Below, piece by piece: positions 20,389 through 31,852 of a stretch of 64,000 nt of DNA. The stretch's first letter is position 1. Each line of letters starts with the position of its first letter. This DNA is from Magicicada septendecula (Eukaryota > Arthropoda > Insecta > Hemiptera > Cicadidae): NCBI GenBank assembly GCA_034769895.1, contig CM068373.1:21371967-21435966 (forward strand), given 5' to 3'. A program made the translations under genes and the position numbers. The notes under the pieces were generated by a model. The model saw only the letters and a list, made by a program, of their open reading frames with translations, had not been told where the DNA came from and searched no databases.

Positions 20389-21977
20389 TTTTTTTGAAAC
20401 TTACGATTCTTTTTCCTCTCGTTGGGGTCTTTATTACTTGGAGTATCGCTGTCTTGCTCTATTGTATCGGTCCTAGCTAATTCAACCGTTTGCATAGCTC
20501 TAATCGGGGCCCCGTCGTTACCCTTACCCTGCCCCTTTGATCTACCAAAATTTTGTTTTCCCTTGTACTCAAAGGTTTTATTTGGCTGTTTTGACGGTGT
20601 TTGGGGTGGAGTAGAACTGGTACTCGGTTTTTGATCCGTTTGCTGATGGTACTGTAGTCGCGTATTCTGCCCTTCATTATTTCGGCGAAAATCGGGATTA
20701 TAACGCCACCCACCAAAATCAAAAACCGTCTCACTTTGGGACACTAGAATGAGGAGTTCGTCTACCGTGCGAATACCCTGGGTAAATACAGCTACTCTAA
20801 TGTTATGATTAAAATGGTAGGCAAGCTTGGTGACTATGTCAATCTCCGCAAATGCTGGGGTTAAATGCTTCGCGCGTTCGACCTGCTGGATTATATAATT
20901 TTCGGCGGTAATACCCATTTTCTTATCAAACCGGCCATATTCCAGTTCATTGCGCAGAAGTCGTTGGGTATGCGAGTTCCAGTACCGGCTTTCAAATTTT
21001 TGTTTGAACTCCGCGTATGTGGACACTCTATCGCGTACAATGTTATACCACTTACGCGCCGAATCACGCATCGCGTTAACCACCCACTGTATTTTGTCTT
21101 GATCTTCTAGTCGGGAACCTACTCTAGCCATTTCACTCTCACATGCTAATAAAAATTCAATGGGGTTTTCGTTATTTTCCCCCGTAAAATACACGCGATT
21201 TTTCTCGTCGACAGGACCTTGTACCAAAATATTTGGAGCAGACCTCCTTCGTACCTCCTGTCGTACTTTCAAAATCTCGTCGCTTAACGTTTGTAAAACA
21301 CTCTCTTTATTAGAGTCAATGTTAGATCGCGTCTCTACAATTGAAGCGTCTAATTTATCTACTCGTCGTTGTGTTTCGGTCACGTCCGCGTGAATTTTTA
21401 CCTCTAGGGATTCCACCTTCCTGGAAACCTCTAATGTTTGCTTTTCACAACGGCTTATGTGATCCTTGAACCGGCCCTCCACACGTGTTACTTGTTCAAT
21501 AAACGATTTTTGTATAGTGGTCTCAAAAACCTTAAACCGTTCATTGATTTTAGTATCGACCGTATTTACTCTTTCACCGATCTCTGCGACTTTTTCCGTT
21601 AATTGTTTATTACTCTCACCGACTTCAACGACTCTCGCGGTTAGCTCTTTATTACTTTCCGCGATTTCGGTGACTTTAGCGGTCAACTCGTTTACGCTTT
21701 CGTCTATTTTCGCAGTTAATTCTTTACTACTTTCTTTATTACTTTGCTTAGTCTCGGCGTTTATGTCAGCATTACTTTGTTCTAATGCTTCGGTTAGACT
21801 AACTTTTTGTGCCTCGATTTTGGAAGTTATTTCTGCGTTGCTAAGTTCAAATTTCGCGTCAATTTTCTCAAATCTCGAGTTCATATTAGCGGTCAAATCC
21901 GCATTCATTTGCGCGTTAGCTTGTTTCATTTCCGCGTTCATTTGCTGCATTTGTTTAAGTATTTTATCCATATCCAT
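20352..21977 (-). CDS. gag: Gag-like capsid protein, unit 5
   Basis: 541 codons, protein identical to units 3 and 4. Confidence 0.85.
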   Translation of the reverse strand: MDMDKILKQMQQMNAEMKQANAQMNADLTANMNSRFEKIDAKFELSNAEITSKIEAQKVSLTEALEQSNADINAETKQSNKESSKELTAKIDESVNELTAKVTEIAESNKELTARVVEVGESNKQLTEKVAEIGERVNTVDTKINERFKVFETTIQKSFIEQVTRVEGRFKDHISRCEKQTLEVSRKVESLEVKIHADVTETQRRVDKLDASIVETRSNIDSNKESVLQTLSDEILKVRQEVRRRSAPNILVQGPVDEKNRVYFTGENNENPIEFLLACESEMARVGSRLEDQDKIQWVVNAMRDSARKWYNIVRDRVSTYAEFKQKFESRYWNSHTQRLLRNELEYGRFDKKMGITAENYIIQQVERAKHLTPAFAEIDIVTKLAYHFNHNIRVAVFTQGIRTVDELLILVSQSETVFDFGGWRYNPDFRRNNEGQNTRLQYHQQTDQKPSTSSTPPQTPSKQPNKTFEYKGKQNFGRSKGQGKGNDGAPIRAMQTVELARTDTIEQDSDTPSNKDPNERKKNRKFQKNLETGASREEAP

Positions 21978-22207
21978 TTTAAATAGACAACAATGTCAAA
22001 TATACACAATTTAAAATACACAGAACAGTTTCAAATACACAATAACTTTACTGTTGTACAAACACCAGTCACAAAACTCTTTGGGGATTGTTTATGTTGG
22101 ACGCCAGCTGTTTTACGAGTTAAAACAGCAAAGTTGTTTTACACGTGAAAATTAAATTTAAATTGAATTTAATTAATTTTCTCGAGCCCCACGAGATTGG
22201 AGCGCCA

Positions 22208-24322
22208 TTTATAACTCTACCTCTACTATTATGCGTTTCAATCTCGTTGTGATTTAATTAATTTAATTGAATCGTGCCCCACGTTCCGGGCAAGCCATTT
22301 ATAACTACACTACTATGCGTTATTGTAATGTAATGTTGTGTGTGAGTACCCACCTGCTGTCTGATCTTGCAGATTCTTCCGACTAGGGCGTGTGGATTTT
22401 GGATTTGAAGTTCGCAAGCTAGTAATCTCAAATTATTACAACAACACACATAATGGGTTACTTTAAAGGGGGAGAGTTTTGTGAGACTGGTAGGCTTTAT
22501 CGTACAACAATAAAACACTGTTATATGGGGTAATAAAACGTTGTTTATTACACCAACAACACACAAGAATAGAATGGTTATAATCTTATGAATTTTCTTA
22601 TAGTCTATACAATGAATCGATGTTTTTCGATTGATTAATAGTTGAAAGAAACTGAACTCGTTCTTTGCGAGTTAATTGCAATTTAAATTTTACTTTATTA
22701 ATTGATTTGAATTTAATTAAATTTATTTAATTAATTTGAATCTAAGTGTTCATGAAAAAAAATATAACTCTGAAATTAATTCGAATAATTAATTAAAATA
22801 AATTAGACGTGACAGTCTAGTTCACGTTATTTCATTTCTAGTGATTCTACTTCTGATCTACTGCAGTATGATCTAAGATTAGATAGTCAGTTAAGATTTG
22901 TATAGCGCTTTTATACTACTTCTATTTCTTAACTATAACTTACTAAAACCTTAAACTGCTATACAGATTATCACAACGAATTTACTTTTTAATTACTAGA
23001 GTCTTTGCTTTTTGTTTGGCACCTGAATTATTTGAATTATAATGTTTTAATTGACAAATAGAAAATTTGATCTGAAAAATAAATAAGTGGATTTTGCTTT
23101 CCTGTTACTGAAGAGGATGTCGTCCCGATTTGTCCCTCGTCGATTCGAGTCCTTGGTTAGAGAAAGTAATCTGCTTAGAACTGCTGGATTCGGTCGTGGA
23201 GTTCAAAATTCGGCAACACTCTGCTTCCTTGCTGTTTGTGAATATTTTAACGTCTGCTGTTGTCTGCTGGAAGTGCTTCCTGTCCCTCGTCGATTCGCAC
23301 GTTGCACGTCAGCGTGTGTGTGTGTGCTTCGTTCGAGTGGTCGCTCTGCTCGTCAGCTGTTCACCAATAATTTAGACGGCCTCTCTGCTGTATTCTTGAA
23401 GTCTGGTCTTGAAGTCGGGTGGATCTCTTGCGTGCTTATGACTAACTGGTAGTACACAATAAGCTTAGTTGATGTCCTGAAGAGTATCTCGCCTTTACAA
23501 AACAATTACGAGCTATACAGATGATCTGTACTTAGTGTGTTCGTAATTGCGTGTGTGTTGACCACGTAGAGTCTTCTTGTTGATCTTCACCACTTTGGCT
23601 ACTAGACGATCGAAGGACTACGTCTTAACTTCGTGAGTACTGACAGAAGAGTGATTTTTCCACCAGAAAACACCGCACTAGCCGGGGCTGCATGAAATGA
23701 TTTCATTGGTCGAAACACTCTCCCTACCACATAAAATTTAGAATTCCCTCGGTCCGTGAGAATGAAGTCTGGTTCCCACAGACGGAGAATAGAATTATTA
23801 TCTAATATAATTATCCGGCGCAACCAATTTGTCGCTACGGATATCCTGTACTTATTTAATTTTGCAATAACTTGGTTGCAAATCAAGTTGTGTGAAATCT
23901 AGAATATACAATTTGTCAGAAATTATTATCTTTATAACATAGTAAAATCTCATTACTGTAATTCTATTTTTACAGAAGTTATTCAATTATTTTAATTAAC
24001 TCTTACATTTGTTAATTATATTGCATCAAATTTGCACACGTCATTATTAATATCTCGGCAAACATTTTGGCTATGTTAGATTTCGCCTTTATTTATTAGT
24101 TTCCGAGATATTAATAATTAACAGTTTGGGTGTGGTCGCTTCCTTGTACAGCGAACTGATTACATAATGACCACGTGTGCGTTGCTTTACACAGCATTAT
24201 TTTCAATGCTCTACATTCAAATGGAGTTTTAGACTGTTACTTTTTATTTAAATATGCTTTCAGTATGCGGTAAACATATAACCCCAAATAGTTAATATTT
24301 GGTTCCGTTATATATTCCCACA
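22208..24322 (-). repeat. LTR between units 5 and 6
   Basis: 2115 bp, with private variants CATGAAAAAAAATATAAC near 22752 and CTAGAATATACAATTTG near 23899. Confidence 0.6.
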
Positions 24323-24829
24323 CCCGCTTTAAAAAAAAAATGAATATAATAATTAGTTATTTTTTTTTTTCTTAATCATTACACACATATTCTGTAATCA
24401 TTATTCTTATTAACTATACATTGTATTACTTATTCTGAAGACACGTACACAAGTGTTAATGTTATTGCATTATATACAATTTAACCCTAAATACATGTAT
24501 TAAAATATCATATTTGCAACTTATTGCGTATAATGTTTTTAAAACGAGTAGTACCCTTTGTTTATAAACAGTGGCACACGTACAAAAGAATTTGCTGACA
24601 GCATTTAGAACCGTTATCGCCGGGCGCGCGGCTAATTGCTTGACCTAGTTTCATATGTGGGTCAGGTAGTTGTTATCGCGTGACGTAATTATTTCCTGCC
24701 GTGAGCTCGTTCAGTTGTATATGCTTATTATTTATCGCGTTAGGAAAACATTATTATTAATATACACGTTATCTATAATTATTATTAATAATATTATAAA
24801 ACACAAATTATTTATTTTAAATTTAATTA

Positions 24830-25210
24830 TTATAATACAATTACATTATCTTTTAACCGTAATATTTCGTAACCCTTTTTACGAACGGTTCGACAGTACT
24901 TCGTTAACCATCGGTCATTTTCGTCACCGGATTCTTCGTCTACGTCTTCCCACGCTGACTGTGTGGGAACGTCGTCGTCACTTTCCTGCTCTGCCGGATG
25001 TACTTTTGTCGGTGCCCATTGTTGCATTGTGTTAACGGCCAACCACGTTTCCTTACCATCCGGTTGAAATACTTTGTCAACTGGCGTACAAATTTCTGTA
25101 TAAAAATCACTTTTCTTAAACCTAGCATTTTTCTTATTTTTACCTACTTTATTGCGATAGGCTTTAGCATGATTTATGGCGCTTCCTCCCTGGAGGCGCC
25201 CGTTTCCAAG
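24830..25210 (-). CDS. -1 frame extension ORF, unit 6
   Basis: 126 codons, same translation as unit 1, entered at 25216-25210. Confidence 0.6.
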   Translation of the reverse strand, partial: LGNGRLQGGSAINHAKAYRNKVGKNKKNARFKKSDFYTEICTPVDKVFQPDGKETWLAVNTMQQWAPTKVHPAEQESDDDVPTQSAWEDVDEESGDENDRWLTKYCRTVRKKGYEILRLKDNVIVL

Positions 25211-26799
25211 TTTTTTTGAAACTTACGATTCTTTTTCCTCTCGTTGGGGTCTTTATTACTTGGAGTATCGCTGTCTTGCTCTATTGTATCGGTCCTAGCT
25301 AATTTAACCGTTTGCATAGCTCTAATCGGGGCCCCGTCGTTACCCTTACCCTGCCCCTTTGATCTACCAAAATTTTGTTTTCCCTTGTACTCAAAGGTTT
25401 TATTTGGCTGTTTTGACGGTGTTTGGGGTGGAGTAGAACTGGTACTCGGTTTTTGATCCGTTTGCTGATGGTACTGTAGTCGCGTATTCTGCCCTTCATT
25501 ATTTCGGCGAAAATCGGGATTATAACGCCACCCACCAAAATCAAAAACCGTCTCACTTTGGGACACTAGAATGAGGAGTTCGTCTACCGTGCGAATACCC
25601 TGGGTAAATACAGCTACTCTAATGTTATGATTAAAATGGTAGGCAAGCTTGGTGACTATGTCAATCTCCGCAAATGCTGGGGTTAAATGCTTCGCGCGTT
25701 CGACCTGCTGGATTATATAATTTTCGGCGGTAATACCCATTTTCTTATCAAACCGGCCATATTCCAGTTCATTGCGCAGAAGTCGTTGGGTATGCGAGTT
25801 CCAGTACCGGCTTTCAAATTTTTGTTTGAACTCCGCGTATGTGGACACTCTATCGCGTACAATGTTATACCACTTACGCGCCGAATCACGCATCGCGTTA
25901 ACCACCCACTGTATTTTGTCTTGATCTTCTAGTCGGGAACCTACTCTAGCCATTTCACTCTCACATGCTAATAAAAATTCAATGGGGTTTTCGTTATTTT
26001 CCCCCGTAAAATACACGCGATTTTTCTCGTCGACAGGACCTTGTACCAAAATATTTGGAGCAGACCTCCTTCGTACCTCCTGTCGTACTTTCAAAATCTC
26101 GTCGCTTAACGTTTGTAAAACACTCTCTTTATTAGAGTCAATGTTAGATCGCGTCTCTACAATTGAAGCGTCTAATTTATCTACTCGTCGTTGTGTTTCG
26201 GTCACGTCCGCGTGAATTTTTACCTCTAGGGATTCCACCTTCCTGGAAACCTCTAATGTTTGCTTTTCACAACGGCTTATGTGATCCTTGAACCGGCCCT
26301 CCACACGTGTTACTTGTTCAATAAACGATTTTTGTATAGTGGTCTCAAAAACCTTAAACCGTTCATTGATTTTAGTATCGACCGTATTTACTCTTTCACC
26401 GATCTCTGCGACTTTTTCCGTTAATTGTTTATTACTCTCACCGACTTCAACGACTCTCGCGGTTAGCTCTTTATTACTTTCCGCGATTTCGGTGACTTTA
26501 GCGGTCAACTCGTTTACGCTTTCGTCTATTTTCGCAGTTAATTCTTTACTACTTTCTTTATTACTTTGCTTAATCTCGGCGTTTATGTCAGCATTACTTT
26601 GTTCTAATGCTTCGGTTAGACTAACTTTTTGTGCCTCGATTTTGGAAGTTATTTCTGCGTTGCTAAGTTCAAATTTCGCGTCAATTTTCTCAAATCTCGA
26701 GTTCATATTAGCGGTCAAATCCGCATTCATTTGCGCGTTAGCTTGTTTCATTTCCGCGTTCATTTGCTGCATTTGTTTAAGTATTTTATCCATATCCAT
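25174..26799 (-). CDS. gag: Gag-like capsid protein, unit 6
   Basis: 541 codons. Ile76 and Lys499, the same protein as unit 1. The whole unit has the same length as unit 1 (4822 bp) and the same homopolymer lengths. Confidence 0.85.
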   Translation of the reverse strand: MDMDKILKQMQQMNAEMKQANAQMNADLTANMNSRFEKIDAKFELSNAEITSKIEAQKVSLTEALEQSNADINAEIKQSNKESSKELTAKIDESVNELTAKVTEIAESNKELTARVVEVGESNKQLTEKVAEIGERVNTVDTKINERFKVFETTIQKSFIEQVTRVEGRFKDHISRCEKQTLEVSRKVESLEVKIHADVTETQRRVDKLDASIVETRSNIDSNKESVLQTLSDEILKVRQEVRRRSAPNILVQGPVDEKNRVYFTGENNENPIEFLLACESEMARVGSRLEDQDKIQWVVNAMRDSARKWYNIVRDRVSTYAEFKQKFESRYWNSHTQRLLRNELEYGRFDKKMGITAENYIIQQVERAKHLTPAFAEIDIVTKLAYHFNHNIRVAVFTQGIRTVDELLILVSQSETVFDFGGWRYNPDFRRNNEGQNTRLQYHQQTDQKPSTSSTPPQTPSKQPNKTFEYKGKQNFGRSKGQGKGNDGAPIRAMQTVKLARTDTIEQDSDTPSNKDPNERKKNRKFQKNLETGASREEAP

Positions 26800-27029
26800 T
26801 TTAAATAGACAACAATGTCAAATATACACAATTTAAAATACACAGAACAGTTTCAAATACACAATAACTTTACTGTTGTACAAACACCAGTCACAAAACT
26901 CTTTGGGGATTGTTTATGTTGGACGCCAGCTGTTTTACGAGTTAAAACAGCAAAGTTGTTTTACACGTGAAAATTAAATTTAAATTGAATTTAATTAATT
27001 TTCTCGAGCCCCACGAGATTGGAGCGCCA

Positions 27030-29144
27030 TTTATAACTCTACCTCTACTATTATGCGTTTCAATCTCGTTGTGATTTAATTAATTTAATTGAATCGTGCC
27101 CCACGTTCCGGGCAAGCCATTTATAACTACACTACTATGCGTTATTGTAATGTAATGTTGTGTGTGAGTACCCACCTGCTGTCTGATCTTGCAGATTCTT
27201 CCGACTAGGGCGTGTGGATTTTGGATTTGAAGTTCGCAAGCTAGTAATCTCAAATTATTACAACAACACACATAATGGGTTACTTTAAAGGGGGAGAGTT
27301 TTGTGAGACTGGTAGGCTTTATCGTACAACAATAAAACACTGTTATATGGGGTAATAAAACGTTGTTTATTACACCAACAACACACAAGAATAGAGTGGT
27401 TATAATCTTATGAATTTTCTTATAGTCTATACAATGAATCGATGTTTTTCGATTGATTAATAGTTGAAAGAAACTGAACTCGTTCTTTGCGAGTTAATTG
27501 CAATTTAAATTTTACTTTATTAATTGATTTGAATTTAATTAAATTTATTTAATTAATTTGAATCTAAGTGTTCATGAAACAAAATATAACTCTGAAATTA
27601 ATTCGAATAATTAATTAAAATAAATTAGACGTGACAGTCTAGTTCACGTTATTTCATTTCTAGTGATTCTACTTCTGATCTACTGCAGTATGATCTAAGA
27701 TTAGATAGTCAGTTAAGATTTGTATAGCGCTTTTATACTACTTCTATTTCTTAACTATAACTTACTAAAACCTTAAACTGCTATACAGATTATCACAACG
27801 AATTTACTTTTTAATTACTAGAGTCTTTGCTTTTTGTTTGGCACCTGAATTATTTGAATTATAATGTTTTAATTGACAAATAGAAAATTTGATCTGAAAA
27901 ATAAATAAGTGGATTTTGCTTTCCTGTTACTGAAGAGGATGTCGTCCCGATTTGTCCCTCGTCGATTCGAGTCCTTGGTTAGAGAAAGTAATCTGCTTAG
28001 AACTGCTGGATTCGGTCGTGGAGTTCAAAATTCGGCAACACTCTGCTTCCTTGCTGTTTGTGAATATTTTAACGTCTGCTGTTGTCTGCTGGAAGTGCTT
28101 CCTGTCCCTCGTCGATTCGCACGTTGCACGTCAGCGTGTGTGTGTGTGCTTCGTTCGAGTGGTCGCTCTGCTCGTCAGCTGTTCACCAATAATTTAGACG
28201 GCCTCTCTGCTGTATTCTTGAAGTCTGGTCTTGAAGTCGGGTGGATCTCTTGCGTGCTTATGACTAACTGGTAGTACACAATAAGCTTAGTTGATGTCCT
28301 GAAGAGTATCTCGCCTTTACAAAACAATTACGAGCTATACAGATGATCTGTACTTAGTGTGTTCGTAATTGCGTGTGTGTTGACCACGTAGAGTCTTCTT
28401 GTTGATCTTCACCACTTTGGCTACTAGACGATCGAAGGACTACGTCTTAACTTCGTGAGTACTGACAGAAGAGTGATTTTTCCACCAGAAAACACCGCAC
28501 TAGCCGGGGCTGCATGAAATGATTTCATTGGTCGAAACACTCTCCCTACCACATAAAATTTAGAATTCCCTCGGTCCGTGAGAATGAAGTCTGGTTCCCA
28601 CAGACGGAGAATAGAATTATTATCTAATATAATTATCCGGCGCAACCAATTTGTCGCTACGGATATCCTGTACTTATTTAATTTTGCAATAACTTGGTTG
28701 CAAATCAAGTTGTGTGAAATCTAAAATTTACAATTTGTCAGAAATTATTATCTTTATAACATAGTAAAATGTCATTACTGTAATTCTATTTTTACAGAAG
28801 TTATTCAATTATTTTAATTAACTCTTACATTTGTTAATTATATTGCATCAAATTTGCACACGTCATTATTAATATCTCGGCAAACATTTTGGCTATGTTA
28901 GATTTCGCCTTTATTTATTAGTTTCCGAGATATTAATAATTAACAGTTTGGGTGTGGTCGCTTCCTTGTACAGCGAACTGATTACATAATGACCACGTGT
29001 GCGTTGCTTTACACAGCATTATTTTCAATGCTCTACATTCAAATGGAGTTTTAGACTGTTACTTTTTATTTAAATATGCTTTCAGTATGCGGTAAACATA
29101 TAACCCCAAATAGTTAATATTTGGTTCCGTTATATATTCCCACA
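27030..29144 (-). repeat. LTR between units 6 and 7
   Basis: 2115 bp. Shares with the first LTR the variants AATAGAGTGG (near 27392) and GTAAAATGTCATT (near 28762), not seen elsewhere. Confidence 0.6.
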
Positions 29145-29652
29145 CCCGCTTTAAAAAAAAAATGAATATAATAATTACAGTTATTTTTTTTTTCTTAATC
29201 ATTACACACATATTCTGTAATCATTATTCTTATTAACTATACATTGTATTACTTATTCTGAAGACACGTACACAAGTGTTAATGTTATTGCATTATATAC
29301 AATTTAACCCTAAATACATGTATTAAAATATCATATTTGCAACTTATTGCGTATAATGTTTTTAAAACGAGTAGTACCCTTTGTTTATAAACAGTGGCAC
29401 ACGTACAAAAGAATTTGCTGACAGCATTTAGAACCGTTATCGCCGGGCGCGCGGCTAATTGCTTGACCTAGTTTCATATGTGGGTCAGGTAGTTGTTATC
29501 GCGTGACGTAATTATTTCCTGCCGTGAGCTCGTTCAGTTGTATATGCTTATTATTTATCGCGTTAGGAAAACATTATTATTAATATACACGTTATCTATA
29601 ATTATTATTAATAATATTATAAAACACAAATTATTTATTTTAAATTTAATTA

Positions 29653-30033
29653 TTATAATACAATTACATTATCTTTTAACCGTAATATTTCGTAACCCTT
29701 TTTACGAACGGTTCGACAGTACTTCGTTAACCATCGGTCATTTTCGTCACCGGATTCTTCGTCTACGTCTTCCCACGCTGACTGTGTGGGAACGTCGTCG
29801 TCACTTTCCTGCTCTGCCGGATGTACTTTTGTCGGTGCCCATTGTTGCATTGTGTTAACGGCCAACCACGTTTCCTTACCATCCGGTTGAAATACTTTGT
29901 CAACTGGCGTACAAATTTCTGTATAAAAATCACTTTTCTTAAACCTAGCATTTTTCTTATTTTTACCTACTTTATTGCGATAGGCTTTAGCATGATTTAT
30001 GGCGCTTCCTCCCTGGAGGCGCCCGTTTCCAAG
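29653..30033 (-). CDS. -1 frame extension ORF, unit 7
   Basis: 126 codons, same translation as unit 1, entered at 30039-30033. Confidence 0.6.
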   Translation of the reverse strand, partial: LGNGRLQGGSAINHAKAYRNKVGKNKKNARFKKSDFYTEICTPVDKVFQPDGKETWLAVNTMQQWAPTKVHPAEQESDDDVPTQSAWEDVDEESGDENDRWLTKYCRTVRKKGYEILRLKDNVIVL

Positions 30034-31622
30034 TTTTTTTGAAACTTACGATTCTTTTTCCTCTCGTTGGGGTCTTTATTACTTGGAGTATCGCTGTCTT
30101 GCTCTATTGTATCGGTCCTAGCTAATTCAACCGTTTGCATAGCTCTAATCGGGGCCCCGTCGTTACCCTTACCCTGCCCCTTTGATCTACCAAAATTTTG
30201 TTTTCCCTTGTACTCAAAGGTTTTATTTGGCTGTTTTGACGGTGTTTGGGGTGGAGTAGAACTGGTACTCGGTTTTTGATCCGTTTGCTGATGGTACTGT
30301 AGTCGCGTATTCTGCCCTTCATTATTTCGGCGAAAATCGGGATTATAACGCCACCCACCAAAATCAAAAACCGTCTCACTTTGGGACACTAGAATGAGGA
30401 GTTCGTCTACCGTGCGAATACCCTGGGTAAATACAGCTACTCTAATGTTATGATTAAAATGGTAGGCAAGCTTGGTGACTATGTCAATCTCCGCAAATGC
30501 TGGGGTTAAATGCTTCGCGCGTTCGACCTGCTGGATTATATAATTTTCGGCGGTAATACCCATTTTCTTATCAAACCGGCCATATTCCAGTTCATTGCGC
30601 AGAAGTCGTTGGGTATGCGAGTTCCAGTACCGGCTTTCAAATTTTTGTTTGAACTCCGCGTATGTGGACACTCTATCGCGTACAATGTTATACCACTTAC
30701 GCGCCGAATCACGCATCGCGTTAACCACCCACTGTATTTTGTCTTGATCTTCTAGTCGGGAACCTACTCTAGCCATTTCACTCTCACATGCTAATAAAAA
30801 TTCAATGGGGTTTTCGTTATTTTCCCCCGTAAAATACACGCGATTTTTCTCGTCGACAGGACCTTGTACCAAAATATTTGGAGCAGACCTCCTTCGTACC
30901 TCCTGTCGTACTTTCAAAATCTCGTCGCTTAACGTTTGTAAAACACTCTCTTTATTAGAGTCAATGTTAGATCGCGTCTCTACAATTGAAGCGTCTAATT
31001 TATCTACTCGTCGTTGTGTTTCGGTCACGTCCGCGTGAATTTTTACCTCTAGGGATTCCACCTTCCTGGAAACCTCTAATGTTTGCTTTTCACAACGGCT
31101 TATGTGATCCTTGAACCGGCCCTCCACACGTGTTACTTGTTCAATAAACGATTTTTGTATAGTGGTCTCAAAAACCTTAAACCGTTCATTGATTTTAGTA
31201 TCGACCGTATTTACTCTTTCACCGATCTCTGCGACTTTTTCCGTTAATTGTTTATTACTCTCACCGACTTCAACGACTCTCGCGGTTAGCTCTTTATTAC
31301 TTTCCGCGATTTCGGTGACTTTAGCGGTCAACTCGTTTACGCTTTCGTCTATTTTCGCAGTTAATTCTTTACTACTTTCTTTATTACTTTGCTTAGTCTC
31401 GGCGTTTATGTCAGCATTACTTTGTTCTAATGCTTCGGTTAGACTAACTTTTTGTGCCTCGATTTTGGAAGTTATTTCTGCGTTGCTAAGTTCAAATTTC
31501 GCGTCAATTTTCTCAAATCTCGAGTTCATATTAGCGGTCAAATCCGCATTCATTTGCGCGTTAGCTTGTTTCATTTCCGCGTTCATTTGCTGCATTTGTT
31601 TAAGTATTTTATCCATATCCAT
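29997..31622 (-). CDS. gag: Gag-like capsid protein, unit 7
   Basis: 541 codons, protein identical to units 3, 4 and 5. Confidence 0.85.
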   Translation of the reverse strand: MDMDKILKQMQQMNAEMKQANAQMNADLTANMNSRFEKIDAKFELSNAEITSKIEAQKVSLTEALEQSNADINAETKQSNKESSKELTAKIDESVNELTAKVTEIAESNKELTARVVEVGESNKQLTEKVAEIGERVNTVDTKINERFKVFETTIQKSFIEQVTRVEGRFKDHISRCEKQTLEVSRKVESLEVKIHADVTETQRRVDKLDASIVETRSNIDSNKESVLQTLSDEILKVRQEVRRRSAPNILVQGPVDEKNRVYFTGENNENPIEFLLACESEMARVGSRLEDQDKIQWVVNAMRDSARKWYNIVRDRVSTYAEFKQKFESRYWNSHTQRLLRNELEYGRFDKKMGITAENYIIQQVERAKHLTPAFAEIDIVTKLAYHFNHNIRVAVFTQGIRTVDELLILVSQSETVFDFGGWRYNPDFRRNNEGQNTRLQYHQQTDQKPSTSSTPPQTPSKQPNKTFEYKGKQNFGRSKGQGKGNDGAPIRAMQTVELARTDTIEQDSDTPSNKDPNERKKNRKFQKNLETGASREEAP

Positions 31623-31852
31623 TTTAAATAGACAACAATGTCAAATATACACAATTTAAAATACACAGAACAGTTTCAAATACACAATAACTTTACTGTT
31701 GTACAAACACCAGTCACAAAACTCTTTGGGGATTGTTTATGTTGGACGCCAGCTGTTTTACGAGTTAAAACAGCAAAGTTGTTTTACACGTGAAAATTAA
31801 ATTTAAATTGAATTTAATTAATTTTCTCGAGCCCCACGAGATTGGAGCGCCA

